A stretch of DNA of 37,953 nt. It comes from Bacteroidales bacterium. GTDB lineage: Bacteria > Bacteroidota > Bacteroidia > Bacteroidales > UBA10428. The stretch is taken from NCBI GenBank assembly GCA_016926205.1, contig JAFGPB010000059.1, forward strand, positions 1 through 37,953, given 5' to 3'. The notes below the pieces were generated by a model. That model made no database searches, had not been told where the DNA came from, and saw only the letters and a list, made by a program, of their open reading frames with translations. This document shows positions 34,800 to 37,953 of this stretch, in pieces; position 1 is the stretch's first letter, and the number at the start of each line of letters is the position of its first letter. Position numbers and translations under genes: made by a program.

Positions 34800-35999
34800 T
34801 CACTGTTTCCGGCTCTTCCCGGTAACATAAGGATGTGTAACAGTAACAGTTCCATCACGATTCACGTGGATCTTTCTTCCTCTCCAGATGATTTTGCGGG
34901 TCAGGCAAGCATGAATCGATATGGGAAGTCTCAGTATGTCCATAACAGGAATTGTCCAGAAGAATCTCCGGAAGCTTTTATCCCGGACAAATTTCATATT
35001 GATTAATGCCAGATAACCCATCCGGAAGAACAAAACTCCAAGTATCAGTATGACGCCTGTAAAGATGTGTTCCGATATGATCAGAAAAAAGATGCACAAT
35101 AGAAGTGGCATGTCGAACACAAATCCGGCAAATATCAAGATTGGCAGATAATGCCGGATAATTACCAGCCAGCGGACTATATGCTCCCACCATACTCTGA
35201 AACTGTCATGTCGATGGGTTATGCGGGCCGGTTCTGTATCCATATGGATTTTGTATCCCTTTTTATGAATTGCTCGCGCTATTGAAAGGTCGTCAGCTAT
35301 TTGACGACCAAACTGATCAAGTCCTCCAATCTCATCAATCACCGTTTTGCGCATAGCCATGGTCGTTCCCACAGCTCCATGACCCATTCCAAAAAATTGC
35401 AAAACTGTGATGTTCATCGTGTTTTCATTGACCGCCATATTTAGCATGGCTGCTTTCCAGTCCTCTGCACCTCTTGATATGGGAGGGTGAAATACGAGAC
35501 CAATCTTCGGATTGTTCAGACATCTGACAGAACTTCTTAAAAATGTTTTGGGTGCATAAACATCAGAATCACTGAATACAATCACATCATATTTACTTTC
35601 CCTGAGTCCGGCAATCATGTTCTTGATTTTACCGAAATTTGTCCTGTTACCGGAATCGCTGAAAACCAGGCGATTATCGAGCTCAGGACATTTGCTGATC
35701 ACGCTTCTGATCAGGGGGATTGAAGGATCGGTTCGGTCTTCGACACAAAAGACAGTTTCGTACATATGTGAGTATTCCTGTTCACAAAAACTCAGGTAAT
35801 TATCAGGCGCATTTTCATCCAGGCCCCGGATTGACATAATAACGGATACTTCAGGGGTATAATCCCCGGAAGAATCCGGACAAAGATCACGAACATAGTA
35901 AAACCGGCAAATAACATAGGTTAGGGTTATGCGGACAAAATACAATCCGATCAAACTGATCAGGATTGCTTCAAAAACTGTTACCGGACTGCTTGCCAT
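34800..35999 (-). CDS. Family 2/21-type membrane glycosyltransferase
   Basis: A 399-aa processive-type inner-membrane glycosyltransferase resembling ceramide glucosyltransferase/HpnI (GT21). An N-terminal helix (AILISLIGLYFVRITLTYVI) precedes the GT-A domain starting at VSVIMSIRGLDENAP. Candidate catalytic residues are D88 (VEDRTDP), the SDSD motif at 143-146, and D236/D237 in IADDLSIARAI. The final motif reads HIVRW (273-277), with His where the family has Gln or Arg ((Q/R)xxRW). C-terminal helices (LPILIFAGFVFDMPLLL, IISEHIFTGVILILGVLFF) follow. It probably transfers a sugar from a nucleotide-sugar to a lipid acceptor. It is monocistronic and sits at the edge of the AT-rich accessory region. 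Confidence 0.87.
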   Translation of the reverse strand: MASSPVTVFEAILISLIGLYFVRITLTYVICRFYYVRDLCPDSSGDYTPEVSVIMSIRGLDENAPDNYLSFCEQEYSHMYETVFCVEDRTDPSIPLIRSVISKCPELDNRLVFSDSGNRTNFGKIKNMIAGLRESKYDVIVFSDSDVYAPKTFLRSSVRCLNNPKIGLVFHPPISRGAEDWKAAMLNMAVNENTMNITVLQFFGMGHGAVGTTMAMRKTVIDEIGGLDQFGRQIADDLSIARAIHKKGYKIHMDTEPARITHRHDSFRVWWEHIVRWLVIIRHYLPILIFAGFVFDMPLLLCIFFLIISEHIFTGVILILGVLFFRMGYLALINMKFVRDKSFRRFFWTIPVMDILRLPISIHACLTRKIIWRGRKIHVNRDGTVTVTHPYVTGKSRKQ

Positions 36000-36290
36000 T
36001 TTCGATATTAGACTGTGATCTGAACATACAACAATGCTTCCTTATGTCAGGACTGTACTTTTATTGGTCGGTTACACACATGTATATTGGTTGTTACATG
36101 CCGAAATCTTTCAAACAGCAGCTGTTGCACATGACAGGTTGTTATCAAACGGCCTGTCTAAATAATTTTTGTAAACAAATTGCTGAGTCATTTATGAAAT
36201 ACGACATCGGTTTCCAAAATTAATGATAAACTGATTAACAATTATTCCCTAATTCTCCACAGGCAAAAACCATATTTTTATTGTATTTGT
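36000..36290. other. AT-rich intergenic region upstream of the glycosyltransferase
   Basis: This 290-bp stretch should contain the minus-strand promoter of the glycosyltransferase. No gene, RNA or clear repeat can be supported in it. From about 36150 onward the sequence becomes strikingly AT-rich compared with the preceding 36 kb, marking the start of an accessory segment. Confidence 0.5.
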
Positions 36291-36754
36291 GTAATTGACA
36301 ATTCGTTAGACAACAAAGATATTATATTCTTCAATTACAACTATATAAAGCGTAATCACTTATCATCATCATACCAGAATCAGCTGATTAGTGCTATCAA
36401 GTTATTCTTCGAAACCATATGTTCGAAGGAGATTGTAATTCAGGATATTGAACGTCCAAGAAAATCAAAGTCCTTGCCTGACATATTTTCTAAATCTGAA
36501 GTAGAAATAATACTTCGGTCAATCAAAAATGTAAAGCATCAAGCAATGTTGGCATTAATTTATACCTGTGGTTTGCGTAGAAATGAATTGCTTTCTTTGA
36601 GAATTACTTCTAACGGGGAAATTTAAGATTTATACAGGAATTGCTTGGGCATAAAAGCATTAAGACAAAAGAGATATATACACATGTAACAGAAAAAAGC
36701 ATTGAAAAGATAAAAAGCCCCATTGAAAACCTGAAAATATTGACTAATCCGTAA
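36291..36754 (+). pseudogene. Tyrosine recombinase/integrase (XerC/D type), internally deleted and frameshifted
   Basis: Two reading frames preserve parts of one Xer-type integrase. The first (to the stop at 36624) contains the SAM-like/core-binding segment SSYQNQLISAIKLFFETI, the linker DIERPRKSKSLPDIFS and the start of the catalytic domain LALIYTCGLRRNELLSL, with the first catalytic arginine. The second frame, beginning about 36617, resumes at GNLRFIQELLGHKSIKTKEI with the YTHV motif bearing the nucleophilic tyrosine and ends at 36754 (KSPIENLKILTNP). About 95-100 residues between them, including the catalytic Lys and HxxR, are missing, and there is a frameshift at the junction. The enzyme must be inactive. 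No intact start was found and the 5' part may also be eroded. Confidence 0.85.
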
Positions 36755-36879
36755 TTTTATCGTCAATAAGTTTCAGTCATTGAAAGAATAAATCGTATGA
36801 TATGGAAATAACTATGAAAATATACTACTATACACCCAATATTAGGTTGTAGTGTGACAAAACGTAGATCTATAAACAA

Positions 36880-36889
36880 GTTATGGGCA
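36880..36889 (+). repeat. Left 10-bp inverted repeat flanking the secreted-protein gene
   Basis: GTTATGGGCA at 36880-36889 is the exact complement of TGCCCATAAC at 37774-37783. The pair brackets the gene at 37013-37741 and may mark the ends of a mobilised unit. Confidence 0.5.
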
Positions 36890-37012
36890 AGATAATTAAA
36901 GTATAAAATTGCTTTCTGATGAAGAAAGAATTTGTCCAGAAATAAATTGGATTAAAAAATGATTTGTGTTGAAAAATACTTAGTTTTAAGCCATAACATT
37001 AAAATGTTAATC

Positions 37013-37741
37013 ATGAAGATAGCCATTAGTATGAGCCTGATTTTTTTATGCGTCAACGCTGTATATACACAAAATTTTGATTTGCTAGTTAAGTCAAATG
37101 GTGATTCAATAGCATGTCGCATAGATAGTATTACATCAACTCAATACTTTTTTGAGATGCGAATTAATGGGGCGTGGGTTCACACTCACATTAACAAGGA
37201 AAATGTAATAAAATATGATTCAAATGTGGTGAATAAAAAAAACACTGATTTTATGCCTGGTACATCCATTATCACCCATAAGAAAGGAATTAGGACTGAT
37301 AGCTATCCAGGAACTACTTTTTATATAGAACTTGGAGGAAAAGGATATTGTTCGGCGAATATCGATTTTCGACTCAAGCAAAATCATCGAGTGAGTCTTT
37401 TTTTATCTGTAAATGACTATGTTGTATGGGATATATCAGAGAATAGCTCAGAGACAAAAAAACTTTCCACAGCAGGATTTATGTATAATTACATAAAAGG
37501 AAAAAGCAAGTCTTTTTTCGAACTTGGAATAGGAATAAGTACTTCAGTTCGACTTGATTTAAAATATGATGAAATGCCAGATACAGGATATAAAGGTAGT
37601 CCATTGAATATACATGGATTTATTGGATATCGTTACCAAAAACCAAATGGTCTTCTATTTAGAGCTGGTTTAACACCATTGTATAATCTGGGTAACTTTC
37701 CGTTACCAATTCTCGGTATCAGTATTGGATATAGTTTTTAG
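37013..37741 (+). CDS. Small secreted / outer-membrane beta-rich protein of unknown function
   Basis: A protein of about 242 aa with a signal peptide (MKIAISMSLIFLCVNAVYTQ). A short N-terminal domain follows with the pattern DLLVKSNGDSIACRIDSIT and a HTHINKENVIKYDS strand, common in Bacteroidota hypothetical proteins. The C-terminal half is beta-barrel-like (HRVSLFLSVNDYVVW, FFELGIGISTSVRLDLKY, LLFRAGLTPLYNLG), ending in a GISIGYSF terminus with a final phenylalanine typical of outer-membrane proteins. ATG 37013 gives a clean signal peptide; the open frame extends to ATG 36959, which would put 18 extra residues before it. The gene is AT-rich compared with the rest of the window and lies between a broken integrase and a palindromic element, so recent acquisition is likely. 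Confidence 0.72.
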   Translation: MKIAISMSLIFLCVNAVYTQNFDLLVKSNGDSIACRIDSITSTQYFFEMRINGAWVHTHINKENVIKYDSNVVNKKNTDFMPGTSIITHKKGIRTDSYPGTTFYIELGGKGYCSANIDFRLKQNHRVSLFLSVNDYVVWDISENSSETKKLSTAGFMYNYIKGKSKSFFELGIGISTSVRLDLKYDEMPDTGYKGSPLNIHGFIGYRYQKPNGLLFRAGLTPLYNLGNFPLPILGISIGYSF

Positions 37742-37773
37742 ATATACCTTATATGCAAATAATATATAAAGCC

Positions 37774-37908
37774 TGCCCATAACACACAATAAAAAACAGT
37801 TGGGGTTCAGTGGTTTGCGTGCATTTGTTTTTCAATTCAACTTTTCCAACGGTGGATACGAACACGCTCCGAAAACCCAACTGTTTCATATTGTCAACAA
37901 TTGTGCGT
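37774..37908. repeat. Large imperfect hairpin element, attC-like or other mobile palindrome
   Basis: A nested palindrome follows the secreted-protein gene. The outer arms are ACACACAAT (37782-37790) and ATTGTGCGT (37900-37908), with one wobble. The middle arms AACAGTTGGG (37795-37804) and CCCAACTGTT (37876-37885) are exact complements. The inner arms are GCGTG (37817-37821) and CACGC (37863-37867). The left edge carries TGCCCATAAC, the right-hand partner of the inverted repeat at 36880. The length (about 130 bases) and symmetry recall integron attC sites, but the canonical GTTRRRY end is not evident. An unrelated palindromic element is equally possible. Confidence 0.5.
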
Positions 37909-37953
37909 CATGCAAAATTAGTTCAGATAAAGGATATTAACCAAATTTCTAAT

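Noticed and set aside
35966-36223. 85-codon plus-strand frame overlapping the start of the glycosyltransferase
   Set aside because: It has no protein-like features and overlaps the 5' end of a well-supported gene on the other strand.

Overview
The window looks like a chromosome segment of a Bacteroidota bacterium, probably a marine or anaerobic member of Bacteroidales/Marinilabiliales type. The evidence is a T9SS/gliding-type C-terminal sorting domain, a FucP/GluP-type sugar transporter, FtsX-type ABC permeases with a LolA-like partner, NrfHA, a Prx with a Fur-family regulator, and many starts without a Shine-Dalgarno sequence. The lineage is inferred from protein families only; no rRNA or tRNA gene was seen.

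Layout. (1) 253-5070: Rel/SpoT-type (p)ppGpp enzyme (-), a secreted fibronectin-type protein with a T9SS-type C-terminal domain (-), and a multi-pass membrane protein (+). (2) 5158-11262: a compact + strand operon of TetR regulator, outer-membrane barrel protein, LolD/MacB-type ATPase, two FtsX-type permeases, a DUF1801 protein and a LolA-like protein. A cluster of ATCGTATAT-type half sites lies over the promoter and start of tetR. (3) 11350-14591: cation/proton antiporter (+), LUD-domain protein (-) and sugar MFS transporter (-).

(4) 15101-30791 is the striking part: seven consecutive + strand genes that seem to form one export machine built from two transporter classes. They are an ABC ATPase; an ABC-2-type permease fused to an M1-peptidase-like region without the zinc motif and to a golvesin-like C-terminal domain; a TolC-type channel; a lipoprotein adaptor; an RND pump; a second RND pump fused to extra membrane helices and a complete ABC ATPase domain (1571 aa); and a separate ABC-2-type permease. 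The fused ATPase domain is clearly a paralogue of the free-standing one. The simplest model is a TolC/adaptor/RND tripartite pump physically coupled to an ABC-2 transporter. Its substrate cannot be read from the sequence.

(5) 30930-34669: a cysteine-free Fur/PerR-like regulator, a Prx6-type peroxiredoxin with a strong terminator, a repeat-rich leader (seven 21-bp units), and nrfH-nrfA for nitrite reduction to ammonium. (6) 34800-35999: a GT21-like glycosyltransferase (-). (7) About 36000-37953: visibly AT-richer accessory DNA with a broken tyrosine recombinase and a small secreted/outer-membrane protein gene. That gene is bracketed by 10-bp inverted repeats and followed by a large imperfect hairpin resembling an attC-type or other mobile palindromic element.
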